Source: Gordius sp. MW1 (Eukaryota; Nematomorpha; Gordioida; Gordea; Gordiidae). From it: DNA of 64,000 bases. Numbering within the stretch: the stretch's first letter is position 1; each line of letters begins with the position of its first letter. Shown here piece by piece: positions 32,501 through 47,200 of this stretch. Location of the stretch: assembly GCA_964036665.1 (NCBI GenBank), contig OZ038533.1, forward strand, positions 20,332,575-20,396,574. The letters run 5' to 3'. The position numbers were made by a program, and so were the translations under genes. Below the pieces are notes generated by a model that was not told where the DNA came from, did not search any database, and worked only from the letters and a program-made list of their open reading frames with translations.

Positions 32501-35500
32501 GGTTAAGAACCACTGTTCTAATGTGTTTATTCGTTAAATTTACGATTTATATGTGTGTCTAATTTAAGTGTGCTTGTTCATTACATTGTATTTTACCAGA
32601 CATGAAGAATGTTAACCTTCAGTATTCCTAAGGATTGGTTTTGGAATAATTTAATTTGAATTATCTGTTTTAAGGTGAGTTTCGGAATTTTCTTTCGTTC
32701 ATAGAATCCTGCCCTTTGTCTCGGACAACTATGTTGTTAGGCTGTCGCTGTTTGATTGGTTGCCAATTTTGGGAATGGGGTATTTGCTTTTCGAGGGTTG
32801 ACACTCGGAAACAGGATGGTTATTTGCGTTTTGAGGATTGAATAACATTTTTATGTATTAATTATTTCCTTCCCTCTTGTTGAGGCGAACTGATTCGATT
32901 AAAAAAAAAAGAATTAAAGAACTTCCAACATTTCCTGCGCCATTAATACTGTTGACTGTTTATTAATCCAAGTTGTGCTAAACAGTTTAACTGCAATGTC
33001 GCGGCCCATGTATACTATGCTGTAGGACAGTGGTTCTTAACCTTTTTATACATGCGACCCCCCAAATATTTTATAATTTTTTTGCGACCCCCCCATTTTT
33101 TTTATAATAATTTATATTTGTTAAATTATCTATTATATGATTTTTTATTATTGTTTCATTTTATTAAATAATAAACATAAAACACAACTTTATTATTTCA
33201 TTATCTATTTAAAATTTAAATAGATAATGAAATAATATCAACATAAAAACTTCATAATTAAACATAAAAACAATTCATTTATAATAAAAAGGATATGCAT
33301 TCGGAAATATATTTAATGAGATTTCTGCTGCTGAACATCATCAACCAATTTGTTAATTCTTGGTTCAATTGATTGTAATGCTATCCTCATGCAGGAATCT
33401 AGTCGCAATCGATTGCGTTTTTTAGTTTTTATATCCACCATAGTTGAGAAACCTTTTTCACACAAATATGTACTAGCGAAAGGCAGCAAATTTTGCATTG
33501 CTGCTGAAAATAATGGAGGATATTCTGCACGAATTTGTATCCAAACTTGCGCCAAACTTTTAGTTTTAAACAAAGATTTTAAATTACAATCATTTATTAA
33601 TTCTAATAATGAATCTTCATCATCTGATGATAAATTGGTATTTTTATAATTGTTGTATGGATCTTGAATCCAGAGTTTTGTAATGTGACCTTCATCATTA
33701 GGGAAATATTTTTCAAATTTATCAATTAATTTTAAAATATGACATTTAATCAAGTAATTTACATTTTCTTTCTCGAATTGAAATTTTGAATCAGAGATTA
33801 GTTGTGAATAGAATGGAAACATTTCATATATATTTGAGTCTATTCTTTGAATCCATCTTTGTAATTTCATTTTCATAGCCTCAATTTTGTTATGCATAGT
33901 AAAAATATCAGATTTAGGTCCTTGCATAGATATATTCAACTGATTTAGAATTGTAAAAATATCCGCTAGATATGACAATTTAGCGACCCAATTATTGTCA
34001 TCAAAATAGCTTGATAGGCTGGAGTTTTTATCATTTAAAAAAAGTTCAACTTCCAGTCTCAATTCAAATAAACGAGTTAAGATTTTTCCTCGTGATAGCC
34101 ATCTCACTTCTGTGTGAAATAAAAGAGAACTATTATCTGCGCCAACTTCTTCACAAAAAATTGAAAATAATCTTGACTTTAGTGAACTTCCTTTTATGAA
34201 ATTTATAATCTTTACTGAAATTATCAAAACTTCATTCAATTCTTCACTCATTTCCTTGGAGGCTAATTGTTCCCTATGAATAAAACAATGAGTAGTTGTT
34301 ATGTTTGCATGTGCAATACGTTTTATTCTTGATGTAATGCCCTTATAACAGCCAGTCATAGAGGCAGCACCATCTGTGCAAATTCCAACACAGTTTTTCC
34401 AGAGTAAGCCATTAGTATTCAGAAAGGAATCTATTTTGTTAAATATATTTTCACTTGTTGTATCTGTTTCTAAGTCTATGCAAAAGAGAAATTCTTCAGA
34501 TATATCCATTTTTATAAAATCAATAAATCGAATGTATCCTAAGCAAATGCTCCTGTTAGAAACATCTGTAGATTCATCTATTTGTAATGAGAACCAAGGA
34601 GAATTTTTAATATAGCCAGTTAACTGTTCCTGAAGATCATTAGCTATTAATAAAGTTCTATTATAAATTGCATCATTTGACAAAGGTATTTCTTTAATTT
34701 TGTTTGACACAAAGGGTTCAAATAGCTCTTTACAAATATTAAACATGGCAGGTTTTAATAATTCTTCGGCTATAGTAAATGGTTTTTTTGCTTTTGCAAT
34801 GTACAAAGCTGCAATAAATGAAGCTTTTAATAAATTTTTATTGGTAGTAGTTGTCACATTTATGAGCGTCTTTTGATTTTTTAATTCATCTCTTTTTCTT
34901 ATAAAAAAATCTTCCTTTTTATTTTTATATTTATCATGGTTAAGATTTAAATGCCTCCACAATTTATTAGGTTTCATTGATTCATTAGAGAGAACTACAC
35001 CACATATAACACATTGTGGTTTTGTAGTTCCTCGAACTTCTATGCTTACAAACCCATATTTAATATAATCACGATAGTATTTTCTAATTCTATTGTTACT
35101 TGATTTTATACCTTTAGTTTTAGGACTATTGGTTTTTTCCGTTTCATTTTTCGCTGTATCATCATCGGAACCTTCACTAATATTTGAAGTTCCTGGTCCG
35201 CGATTATTTAGATCAAAAAAAATTTCCAATGTTTCTTTCTGCTTTTTGCTCATAATATGGAATATAATAACTATTTAAAATGAACAAACAATATAAGAAA
35301 TAATGCACTATTTTGCGATCCAAAGTCTGTGGTGAGAAGTTCGCTTTATTTTTAAATTTCAGAAGTTAAATTTGTTGAATTGTAAAATTAAATGAAGATA
35401 ATTATTTTAAAGATTAGAAAATGAATAAATTATGAAACAGCAAAAAAATCTACCATTCAAAAAATTATTTTCATTATAAATAATAAGTTTCACAACGTAT

Positions 35501-38500
35501 TTTAATAGCAGCATGGTGTGAGTGGTTATAGCGACGTCTTGTAAATGTAAACAAACATAATGCAACGAGTTCGAATCTCAAGGTGAGTATTTTTTCTAAA
35601 GCTTTTCTGAATATTTTTATTTTATTCTAAAAAAATTTGGCGACCCCCCGGCAAACTTCTCGCGACCCCCTTGGGGGTCGCGACCCCTAGGTTAAGAATC
35701 ACTGCATTAGAATACACATATATTAACTATATAGAAATTTGTTATTAACCAATATTCAACCTTCTTCGCGTTATTAGGAAGGGGTTGCGATAAAAATGAT
35801 GATTTGTAATGATAATTTAAAGTATAGGCATAGAATAATTGGGATAATTTAGTACGGATTTATTATAATTTTGGTTGCTATGCTCGGTGCGTCACAGAGC
35901 TGGGACGTCAAGTCCGCTAGCCATGACGTACACTTTTATCGCTGCGTCGATCCGAGGGCAAAGGTCATAAACTGGCACTAGATGTCAGACGATAAATTAT
36001 ATTAATTTTTGGGCTAGATGTCAGCAATTATTTAAAAATTATATTGTTTGTTATACCTATGGTTTGTTTAGACTTTGTTTAAAATTGATAAGGTAAATCG
36101 CCACCTCGACCTCTAGCTAAATCCGCCCTGACCTCTAAACACCGAACCCCTATACCTTCATCGGAACGTTAGGACTTTAAGTCTTTGACTTCTCGTTAAA
36201 GGGGGAGGTGTGGTGTTCACCCAAATTCCCCCCCCCCCCCCCCACACATATATTGCTACCCATCGTAATCGATTTTAATTATGTCAAATTTATTTTATGA
36301 CTGATGAGTCATCATTGTTACCGCTAGATGGTTAATACCACTTCGCTTTTTATTACCATCGCGATCGCAGATAGATATTATTATCGCGATGAGTTAACTA
36401 ATTATTTGTTATCGTTTTTAAAAGTTAAATACCCAATGATTATTAATTAATTATTATTTATTTTTCATTATCCATTAAATAAAAATATTAAATCGGGACT
36501 TTAGAAACGCTTAAACAGATAGTCCTTCCCTTTTGGGGGAGGACCTGCGGATTTATTAGTTATTTTTTACAAAATTTTCCACATTTATAGTTTCAACCTT
36601 CTTTTAAATTATCTTATTGATTAAACCATAAAATAAAAAATATTTTTTTGGTATGAGCCAAAATAGTCTTAGGGGGGAGAATTTTGGGGGTTGTTTTAAT
36701 TATAGATATAAAATTTTAACCACTTGATCAAATAGTTAAATTAATACATTGATTTACCTATGAGAGTTAAAATATTATTCTCTCCGATTTTGACAAGTTT
36801 ATATTCTAAAACAACCAAGTTATAGCTATTTAAGGTTTGGGGTTACCCTGACCCCAAATACCATCCGTGTTAGTATTTTTGACCCAACCTACGAGCGTTA
36901 AGTGTTTTCAGTTCGTTTACTACAACTAATGATTCTAGGAAAACTCAAAATTTCAATTTTTATGCTTAAATACGTTGATTTGGCACAAACGTTATTATCA
37001 AATCTAATGGCATTTACCAAAAACTCGTTGAAATAGTTGTATTTTGGTTTGGTAAATTGTGCAAAAAGCAACTTTTCAATGAGCATTTGTTATGTTTATT
37101 AGTATATAAGTTAATAAATACACATCAAAAATTGTTATGAATGTTTACTAAAATATTGGGAGATTACATTACAAGCATTTGTCTTTTTGTTAAAAGTAAA
37201 ATTTTACAAAATTGACATAAATAGCTTAATTTTAATTTTGGGTTAACTATTAAAATAGATACCACAAATATTGAATCAAACAGACATGAGTGGTGAAATT
37301 CCTTTGAACTTGGCTTTAGCCACAGGACAGAAAGTGTTAGCTGAAACATTGATTAAATACAAGGCGGATTTGAATGTTTTAGATCCCCAGGGCACCCCCT
37401 TACTCCACAAATGCATCTACAGACGTACATTTAGCTGTTTACTTTTTAAAAATATTATGAAAAATCACAGAAATTGAATTTATGTTTGTTAACTCATTAT
37501 TTTATGTTAAAAATATATACCTTTAATATTAGTCCCTGAACTTAGTTTTTATATCGATTGTTTTGCTGATGTTAGATTTGGTCAATGAAGTTTAAAGTTT
37601 CCTTTTAATATGTTTTTATGATTTTAAATAAACGAATTAGAAAATTTTCATTTTTACAGCTAAACATAATTTTTAGGATAAAATTAAACGAGAGCTGCTC
37701 TTTAGATGCTAGTGTTTTATGAAAGAAAAAATTGCGACCTTAATAGCAAAAATGTACTTCAATCATGATAAAATTTGTCTTGCTTATAATTCATATAATA
37801 TATTTATGAAAAAAAAACTCTAACAGGAGACGAAACGTCTTTTATATTTTTACTGGAACGAGGAGGTGATCCTAATGTTAGAAATAAATCAACACGTACC
37901 ACTGCCCTGCATATATTGAGTTCCCTCAATGGAGGATCCATAGAATGTCCTACCAAAGCCAGTTTAGTTTTTTTTGTGATCAGTTTTTTTTGTTTAAAAT
38001 ATTTATTTTTTTTGAATTACATCACTTCCAAAAGACATTTTTAGCCCCACATCTGAGCCCAATTGCGAGGTAAAATTAAATTTGTCGTTTTTTCTTAAAT
38101 TTTATTTTTCTCTCCATTTCTAAAATCCCAAGATCGTCTGTTGTTTAAAATGCCTATTTGTGCAGCCGTCGGTTGTATATATTCTTTTTTTCTTTTAAAA
38201 TGACTGTTATGCATATGAGATATTTTATATTCTTTTGTCATGTCGTATTTGTTTTTATTTGTCAAAAATAGGATTTAAACTGGTTGCCTTTTTTGCGCCC
38301 TACGCAGTTTATGTCGATTAAAACGTTATTTCAAAAAATAAAATGTGTCAAAAACTCTTTAATATTTTTAATAGAATCTCTCTAAATTGCGCTAAATATC
38401 ATTTTAAATTTTTTATTTATCTATCTTAATATTCGAAATAACGGTGAAGTTAATATATGAATTTATTGATTTTATATTTAGCAGACGCTGCCTCCTCGAT

Positions 38501-41140
38501 AAAGGCAAACATGGAAAATGGACATGATACTGTGCTTTGTAATAATAATACGGAATTGGATGACTTGATTGATTTCGGGTTTTCAACCCCGGTTGATGAT
38601 GCCCTTAGCCTTAAGTCGAAAAAGGGAGATTGTGTGACGAATTGCGATACCTCCAAATTTGGCGGGCATTTTGAAAATGACACTTTTGCCGTGGAATCTC
38701 TGATCCGAGCGCTGTTGGACAAGGGGGCCGATGTAAACGCGGTGGATGTTAATGGAAAGTCAGTAGAACAACATACCAGCGTCGTAAAAACGGCTGGGTT
38801 TTGTTTGGTCGACCTTTAGTTTAACTAGGACTCACGGTAGATTCTGGTCTGTTTTTCCATATTGGACCAAGCCCAGTGGTCGACTAAGAAAAACCGACCA
38901 AAACCTTTTGTCCGTTTATGTTTAACCGTCTAACACCAGCTGTTTTTACAACACTACAACATCTACTACATTGAAATTTATTGATACATATACGTTTTTG
39001 TCAAAAATTCTAATCCACTAAAAAAGACATTTAGGGATGAGGTGAGGTTAATGATAAGGACACGCAAAATAACATATTGTTTTTTGGCTTTCAAACTTAT
39101 CAACTTAGTTTTGTGTAATTTTACGGACACGTTTGGGAGAAAAGTTGTTAATTGCGTTAAAATTTGTTTATTAGAACAGCCTTGCAATTAGCTATAGAAG
39201 GCGGGGATAAAGCAATTTTCGAAATATTGCTGAACGACCGTAATCTAGAGCTGCCCAACACACGTGATAAAGATGGCCACTCCCCGCTTTGGTCGGCCCT
39301 CAATTCGGGACGAAGGAAGGGCGGCGACTTCGATTTTGCAGAACAGCTGATCGCCAAAGGGGCACCCTACACAGACGTTATCAATCCCGTTAATGGTGAG
39401 TAAAATCAAGCCCACACTGATTTCAAGGGAAGTTACTTTTTTTTGAAGTTATATTTTAAGTTTGGACTTTATTTTCCCTTAAATAAGGCAAAGAAATTTT
39501 AAGCGAACAGAATAAACTGTTTTTAGTCATTCTAAGATAGTGTTGTTAAAACGGGGCTGGGTTTTGTTTGGTCGCCCTTTGGTTTGAATAACACTGACGG
39601 TCGACTCTGGGCTATTTCTCAAATTAAGACTAAACCTTAAGGGTGGGTTGGTTAGGTCGACCTAACCCTAACCAGCACTTTATTGTGAAATTTTATATAG
39701 GCATTCCGTTGGTGAATGAATTGCTATTGGCTGGCAACGAAAAGGCGGCCATCTTCCTGATGCGTAAGGGAAACCTGAACCCAGAATGTTGCGATAACGA
39801 TGTAAATTACCAACTATTGTTTTTTTCATAATTTTTTTATTTTAGGACTAAAAAATGATTAAATTATGGGTAGCAGTAGTTAATATCATTCTTTTTAAAC
39901 CCTTCCATTTATTATAATGGTTTTTTCTGCTATAGCGCGTTGGTTTATTAAAGTCAACTTGGATAATTGATCGTACTGAATGAAAAAAGCATTAATTTAA
40001 CTCACAATCTTGAAAGGATTATACATAAAGGCAAGTTTAAATTGATTAATAAGGGAAATAAAAGTGGCTGGTATGGCAAATCTTGATGGAATTTGGGGCC
40101 TTTTTCTATTAATGCTGACACGGGCGTAGCCAGAGGATGGCAGGGAGCTGCGTCTTCCCCCCTTTATATCCAAAAATTCTTCAAAATTTAATATAATTAT
40201 GATTAAACTTACTAAAAATTATCATTTTGCCTCCCTCTAAATCCAATCCTGGCTACGCTCATGATTGCTGAAAATGTATAGACATTTAGCGAATTTTTTT
40301 CTCAATTTTTATAATTAAAACTACGAAGCGATATATAGTTATTCATTCTAAACTTCTGTAGCTTGCTTTAATGAACCTGGTTGGCGTTTTAATGTTTTGA
40401 TGTCAAATCTTGAATCTGCATGTTTTTTATATCAGGATTTTGTGAAGTTTTTAAATAAAGGCTTAATTTTTGTAGATTGCTTTTTATTGGGTTGTAGAAA
40501 CTGCTGGGTTGGTCGACATTTGGTTAAACTGAGACTAACGATCGACTCTGAGCTGTTTTTCTAATTTCGACTAAGCCTAGGGGCCGACTAAGAAAAACAG
40601 GCCAATCAAAAAAACGCGTTGGTCTCTTTATGTTTAGTCGACCAAAACTAAAGGTCCGTTTATATTGGAATGCGTAGGGTACACGTCCCCTTCACATCAT
40701 AGCCATAAAAGATGAAATTGAATCGTGCACCGTCCTACTCCAAGTCTACGGGAATGACCTCAATCTGGCAGCCAAAATAAAAAGTTCCGGCCAAACTGCG
40801 GCTCATTTATGCGTTGGGCAGGAGAGCTATCTCGTCCTAGACTTGCTCCTACAACATAAAAGTATGCTTCTTAAAGCGAAATAATGTTATGAGTAGAGAT
40901 TATTTAGTACCATTTTACTTTTTAAATTTTATTAAAAGTTACTGTGGGTTACATATTTATATTTATTTTTTTATGTATTTTTTAGAAAAAAGAATGTTGG
41001 ATAGCTCGTTGCGCGAGCACGATCTAGACTTGAACGTGAAAGATTACATGGATCAAACGGCTTTGTCTTTAGCCCTGGCAGCTAAAAATTACGAAGTCGC
41101 CACAAAGGTAATTGCTTTTACTTTATTTATTGCATTATAT

Positions 41141-41227
<87 letters not shown>

Positions 41228-44200
41228 TAAGCTTATATTTGCGGGCGCGGACCTTAACTTGGTATACGGTGATGGGAATACCCTGTTGGAAAAATCCATT
41301 TTGGACAAGGAAGAGTCTACAGCCATATACCTGCTTGAAAATGGGGCCAATTTTGCCCCTTCAAATCTCACAGCCAACGCTCAACTGTCGAATTCCCTTC
41401 TCTCCAAGTATGTCAGCGCCCTTCATTTACCCTTTTTCCCTTCAATGACTGACCACTTATCTCAACAAATATCGCATTTCTTTTTATAAATAACCCAGGG
41501 CGTTGGTTAGTGTAGCCAGAGTGAGACCTTACTCATATTAGGAATATATGGGGAAAATTGGTAGAAAAACAACTTATTAAACCTTTTGTCATCCTCTTTT
41601 ATTCAACTAACTTTTGTTTAATTCAAGGCACATCCTACTTATTAACTTTTTGAAATTTAAACTTTTAGTTAGAAAGCTCATGTTAACTATATGCACCGGT
41701 TGGATGGATTGCAAGAAGTTATACATTGTCTTTTAGTATATTTAAATTTGTTTTACATCGTCTATTTTAATTTTTGAATGTTGAACCATTATGTTTTGGA
41801 TTATTGTTGGAAACAACTAGTGAGTACATAAACATTTGAAACAGACTTTGAATTTGTACATACATGTGGCTGTGGGTCTAAATTACTTTATTAATTGCCA
41901 TGCAATTTATGGGCTCACTTTTAACAAAAAATGAAATGGCCTGTCCGATCCTACTTGTTAATTTGTTGGTTTATATATTAGAAAAGTAGAATGTTGAAAC
42001 TTTGTTTATGGCCGAATAATAAACAAATATTGACCACTTGTTTTGACACAAGTTTTTCTGACCCCGGCCCGAGGCCAAAATTTTTTTGGGCCTCAATCGA
42101 TTATTTTTGCAGCTTAGTATGATTATGTGAATATGGTGTAACCAATGAGATAAAATAATTGGCTCAAACAAATATCTATGGAAATCATTAATAATATATA
42201 GGAGGTCTCGGGCCGGGTTAGACAAAATAGATGTAAGCAACGGTCATCATTAATTTGTCGGTAATTATTTAGCCAGTTTCGCAATCATCTGTTATAAAGG
42301 CTAGACAAATTGCCAAAAGGGATTTATATATAATAGTAATCAGTCGGGCCCATAAACAATAATGGTGTTTGGGCGAGGTCGAAAAAATTAAAGCCAACCA
42401 GCGGTCATTAGCTAGTGTATTTACGAAAGCAAAATAAAAATCTTTTACACAAGCATAAGTCCACAGCCATTGACAACCCGTATAAGTTTCCACAACAATT
42501 ATTAAAAAATTACGAGTTGGACAGGACAAACTGACAGCCAGAGCCCATAAATTGCCTAGCAATCAATATATTATGTGTGTACTATATTTGTAATAGCTGT
42601 TCCCACCTCATGGAATTGGCGATCAAACAAGGTCTGATGGGAGTAGTTAAGGCTTTGTGCCAATTGGGCGCAAACCTAAACGTCGATTTCGGCGACGAAT
42701 TCATTTGTCCACTCTGGCTAGCCTTGTCCCAATCCAAATTCGACATCGCTTCGCTCCTAGTAGATTTTACCTTTTAAATTTCATTTATTCAATCTTTTCC
42801 TTTTTTTGGGGGGGTGGATCGGGGGGGGGGGGTAAGTGTTACCCCTATTGTCCCCTTCTGTGGGCTTTAGATGAAATTTTGGTTGAAATCAGAAATGTGT
42901 ACGTATGTAGTTTTAGGGGCATTTGACTCATCAACTATTTATATGTGCTTATAACAATTATTATTTATGTATCCACACTATTTAGAACATGAACACTCTT
43001 TAAGGCTTATTATATAATTGAGCTTAATCAACACTGCTAATCTGGCATAGTTTCATCGCAGATCTTACTCCCACACCTAAAATTATTTTTGTAAAATCAA
43101 TTATAATAATTCCTACGTTTGAAAATTTCTAGTTAAGTATCCCCCAAAGAAACTTAAATTTGCAACGCTACCCAATTGTAAAGCAGCTCATATCGAGATG
43201 ACACCATGGGCGTAGCTAGGATTGGATTTAGAGGGGGGCAATAAAGAGTTAGAGGGGGGCAAATTGATAATTTTTAGTCATAAAGTCATAATTATATTAG
43301 ATTTTGAGGAATTTGGATAAGGGGGGGGGGGCAGACGCCCCTCCCTGCCACCCCCTATCTACGCCAATGGATGACCATCTTTAAAATTTTAAAACTACAT
43401 TTAGGTACAATACGGTTGCGACACCACATTTTGGTGTAAGGGTCCCGAAAATTGTGAACAAACCTTGCTCCACAAAGCTATCGACGAAAATCGAGAAGAC
43501 GTAGCTTGTTTTTTAGTTCGAAGGTTTGTCACTAATTACTTGAGAAATTTTTACTCTTTTAAAACTTAGTTTATGTTTTCCCCTCTCTTCTTATATTTGA
43601 ATTTCCATTATTACCTGATGCTTGTGAGATAAGTTATTATTTATATGATTTAATAGTGGGACCTGAACAAGTTCATTAGATATTTGGATTTAAACGAAAT
43701 GATGTATAAATTAATTGTAATTTGTTCAATAGCCTTCATTACCACTTTATCATAGAATACATACTATGTAGGATACATGGGCGTAGCGTAGCCAAGAATG
43801 GAATCAGAGGGGGGGGGGGGTAATAGTGATTTAGGGAAGGACAAATTGATAATTTTTTGAAATCTTAGCCATAATATATAAAATATAAAAGAATATAGGA
43901 TTTAGAGGGGGGCAGTCACCCCTCCCTGGCGACGCCCTTGTTTGGATATGTTGATAATAATTATAGGTTTGTCTTTGCCACAGCAACCAAATTTATTTTT
44001 CGAATTTAAAGGGATGGCCTTAAAACCCCTCGTTTATATATAATGTGACGATCATTTGAGTTTTAGTTACTTATGATTACAATATATATACAATCTGTTT
44101 GAAGGAGAAAGATAATCAAAAGGATCTTACATAATAATGAGCATGCATATATAGATGTTATGTTATGTTTTAGCAATTGTGAAATGGACAGCGCTAGAAG

Positions 44201-47200
44201 GCCTGGCCCCGACGGCTGTGGGGGTGAAGAATCTCGAGATAAACAAACTCCCCTGCATCTAGCTTGTGCCTGGGGCCTGGAAGATTTAGTAGCCTGTTTG
44301 CTGGAGCATAATGCTGACGTCAATATACAGGCAAATTCTATTTCACTCTTTATCTTTACTGTTAATATTTATCATAATCCTATCGATGTTGGGAATGGTT
44401 AATTTATGATGTCGTATTCACTTATTAGTGTAAATAGGATCTTACGAAATTCTAGGTATTCTCGCCTCTAGCCTAACTTTTTTATTTGCTTCTATTGCCT
44501 GACCATGACATTCGCTACTTTACAGCTTGCACATTTGATGTTATCGACGGAAAGCAAAAAAGTAAAAATGTTTGTTTTAAGGTTTAGGTATTTTTTGGAA
44601 TCGAACTAGTTTAGAATTAGTGTTGTAAAAAGGGGGCTGGGTTTTGTTTGGCTAAGAATAACTGTCGACTCTGGTTTGTTTTTATAATTTAGACCAAGCC
44701 TATGGGGGGTCGATTAAGAAAATCAGACTAAAAAAATCCTTTGGTCTATTTATGTTTAGTTGACCGAAACTCCAAAGGTTGACGACCAAACAAAACCCAG
44801 CCAATATTATGGCAGAGCTTTAGGCCAAATTAGGTGAAGTAGTTGTAATTAGGTTGAAGGGTAGAATTTATTTTTAAATTTCTGAAATGAACTTTACACT
44901 GCAGGATTTCGAAAGTAAATCCCCTCTGCACGTGGCGATAGAGAATGAGCATCATAACATCATAAGCCTACTCCTCTCGCATCCCTTCATAAATTTGACG
45001 CTGAAAGACAAGGCGGGCCGATCTCCGTTTGAAACGGCGATGAATCTAAAAAATCACAAAGCTGCCCAATCTATTTTGGCCCGAGAGCCTAGCGCGACCG
45101 AACAAGTAATCTTATTTTGAAATTTTTAAAGGTAAATTTTTGAAAAAATTGGATTGAAATTAGAAGTGGCCAATAGCTCCAAACTCAATTCGCTCGAATA
45201 ATTCAAGATAAAAATTGAACAAACTGATAAATAACACTATGAAACTCAATGTGAGCGAAATATAGTCATTGGAACAATGAGACAAGTGGTTAGATTTGTG
45301 CTTTAGTTAAATTTAAAGTTGAAGCTTATATTGAAATTGAATCATGGGTGTAGCCAGGAGGAGGCAGGGAGGGGGGTTGCCCCACTATATATCCAAAAAT
45401 ACTTGAAATTTATCAAAGTTATGGCTTAAATTTCAAAAAATTATCATTTTGCACCTCTCTAAACCATCATTGCCCCCCCCTCTAATTGCATTGCTGGCTA
45501 CACCTAGAGTTGTTAAAATGCTAACTTGCTTCAACTCCAGCCACCATTTGCTCGAGTTTCTGCGCGGCCCTCGAGCATTTTTATATGCCACTGTTCTGCC
45601 TAGTGCACCGAACAGCGAGCACTCTTTGTGCTAACGCGCATTATGAACAACTCAGTGTGCGTGCTCGCGTCTGGAGTTTGAAGCAAGTTATTAATAGTTG
45701 TTTTTATTTTGCAGGTGGATCCTAAAGGTTTCAACTTTTTGCACGTCTCAATCCGGAATGCTAAAATAGAAGATGTCCTTTTCCTGCTCGGCATAAAAGC
45801 TAACGTGAATTCCCGCGTTCAAGATTTTCTCCAAAATACGCCTCTGCACTTGGCGATGGATTCTTCAGAAATTATCGTCAGGAATTTGGTAGACTACACC
45901 CTGATTAAATAATTGTTTTGCGTTATATGCCTTATATCATTTGGAAGGGTCTCGAAACTACCTTATAATACTAGAGTTGGTTTAGTTAAGACTAGCCGCT
46001 CCACTCAGGTCGGTTTATCAAATTTAGACTAACCCTAGAGGTAGACTAAGAAGATTAGACCAAAAAGCTTAAGTTTATGTATATTTAGTCGACCAAACAA
46101 AACCCAGCCGTTTTTACGACACTAACTACTTTATCTTTTAATTAAAAACTTCTTAGAGAACATTATAGTAGTGAAAATATTTAACATATGTGCATCATGG
46201 TGAGCCTGATATCATTGTATGTGCAAAGGCGAAATCATTTTGGCAGCGGCGATATAACTATTTTCTCTATTACCAAATGCATCATGTATAAAAGTATTGC
46301 CAGAACCCACTCTTTAAAGATATTTCAGGAATTTTGTATTTCCGACGAGTTGGGCATGCTTGGAGTAGGCTTTAATTTTTCGCAAAATTGGGATTTTTAT
46401 AGATATTGGCCGGATCCGATGTCAACGCGGTGAACACGAATCTGCAAAGTGCCCTGCATTTGGCAGTGGCCAGAGGAGCTGTGGAATACGCGCGCATTTT
46501 AATCGAGAACGGAGCTGATGTGGAATGCAAGGATAATAATGGCAATAATGGTTTATTTTTAACCTTTATTATTATTTATCAATAAATATAATATTCTATT
46601 ATTTTAGTAATGCCCTTACGATTTGTTTTATCGTTATGTTTGAGCTATATATTGCAATGGTATATTCAAAAATCGAAATTGCTTAAAATTAGCCTAGATC
46701 GTATAGATGCTTTTTCCATTTTGATTGCCCTATTTACCACGATTCTTCATTAAATTAAAGTCTACCTTATTAAGTCGATCGCAAGAAAATTATTTTATCC
46801 ACTCGCGCCTACCATACAAAGACCTAGTAGATAAGTCGGAAAAAAATCAAAGTGCGGAAGAATTAGAAAATCTTAGCTTTACAATTTCCTAATTTCAAAT
46901 ATCTAGTAAACCTTAGTTTTCAATAAAAATCCGGTTAAGTGTTTCAGGGGTTCGATGCCACCTCTCATATTTCCATTTAGAAAGAAATTATGAATTAGGA
47001 AATTTGTGGCCCCTACAAACCACGATTTAACTACATGTTGCCGTAAATACGGCTGGGTTTTGTTTGGTCGACTTTCAAACAAAACCGAGCCCTTTTTACA
47101 GCACTACAACTTCAATCCTTTTTATCCTAGCCCTACACCTGGCTGTGATGAACGGGCACGGGGAGTGTGCGAAAATGTTGCTCACAGAAACCGACATGAG

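Larger units (their letters stand above)
29840..32515 (+). mobile_element. Intact hAT transposon, copy 1
   Basis: Terminal repeats are CAGTGATTCTTAACC and its inverted partner GGTTAAGAACCACTG, with subterminal 'ggggtcgcgacccc' and 'ggggggtcgca' blocks. The element is 2,676 bp and encodes one full transposase. The left flank is TCCTACAG (29832-29839) and the right flank TTCTAATG (32516-32523); they do not match each other but match the opposite flanks of copy 2. A perfect hairpin (about 32306-32350) follows the transposase stop codon. Confidence 0.95.

Noticed and set aside
30929..34615. Frames antisense to the two hAT transposases (for example 31895-32194, 34376-34615)
   Set aside because: They are shadows of the 646-codon transposase frames and occur identically in both copies for that reason.
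29840..35704. A single giant fold-back transposon with a 512-bp loop
   Set aside because: Each arm is a complete hAT with its own two termini, and the flank pattern fits two separate insertions followed by an inversion.
41112..41489. A 125-codon frame rich in YLFIYLFI, resembling a membrane protein
   Set aside because: Its N-terminal half is the (TTTA)n microsatellite in translation; only the part after 41231 is real ANKFY1 exon sequence.
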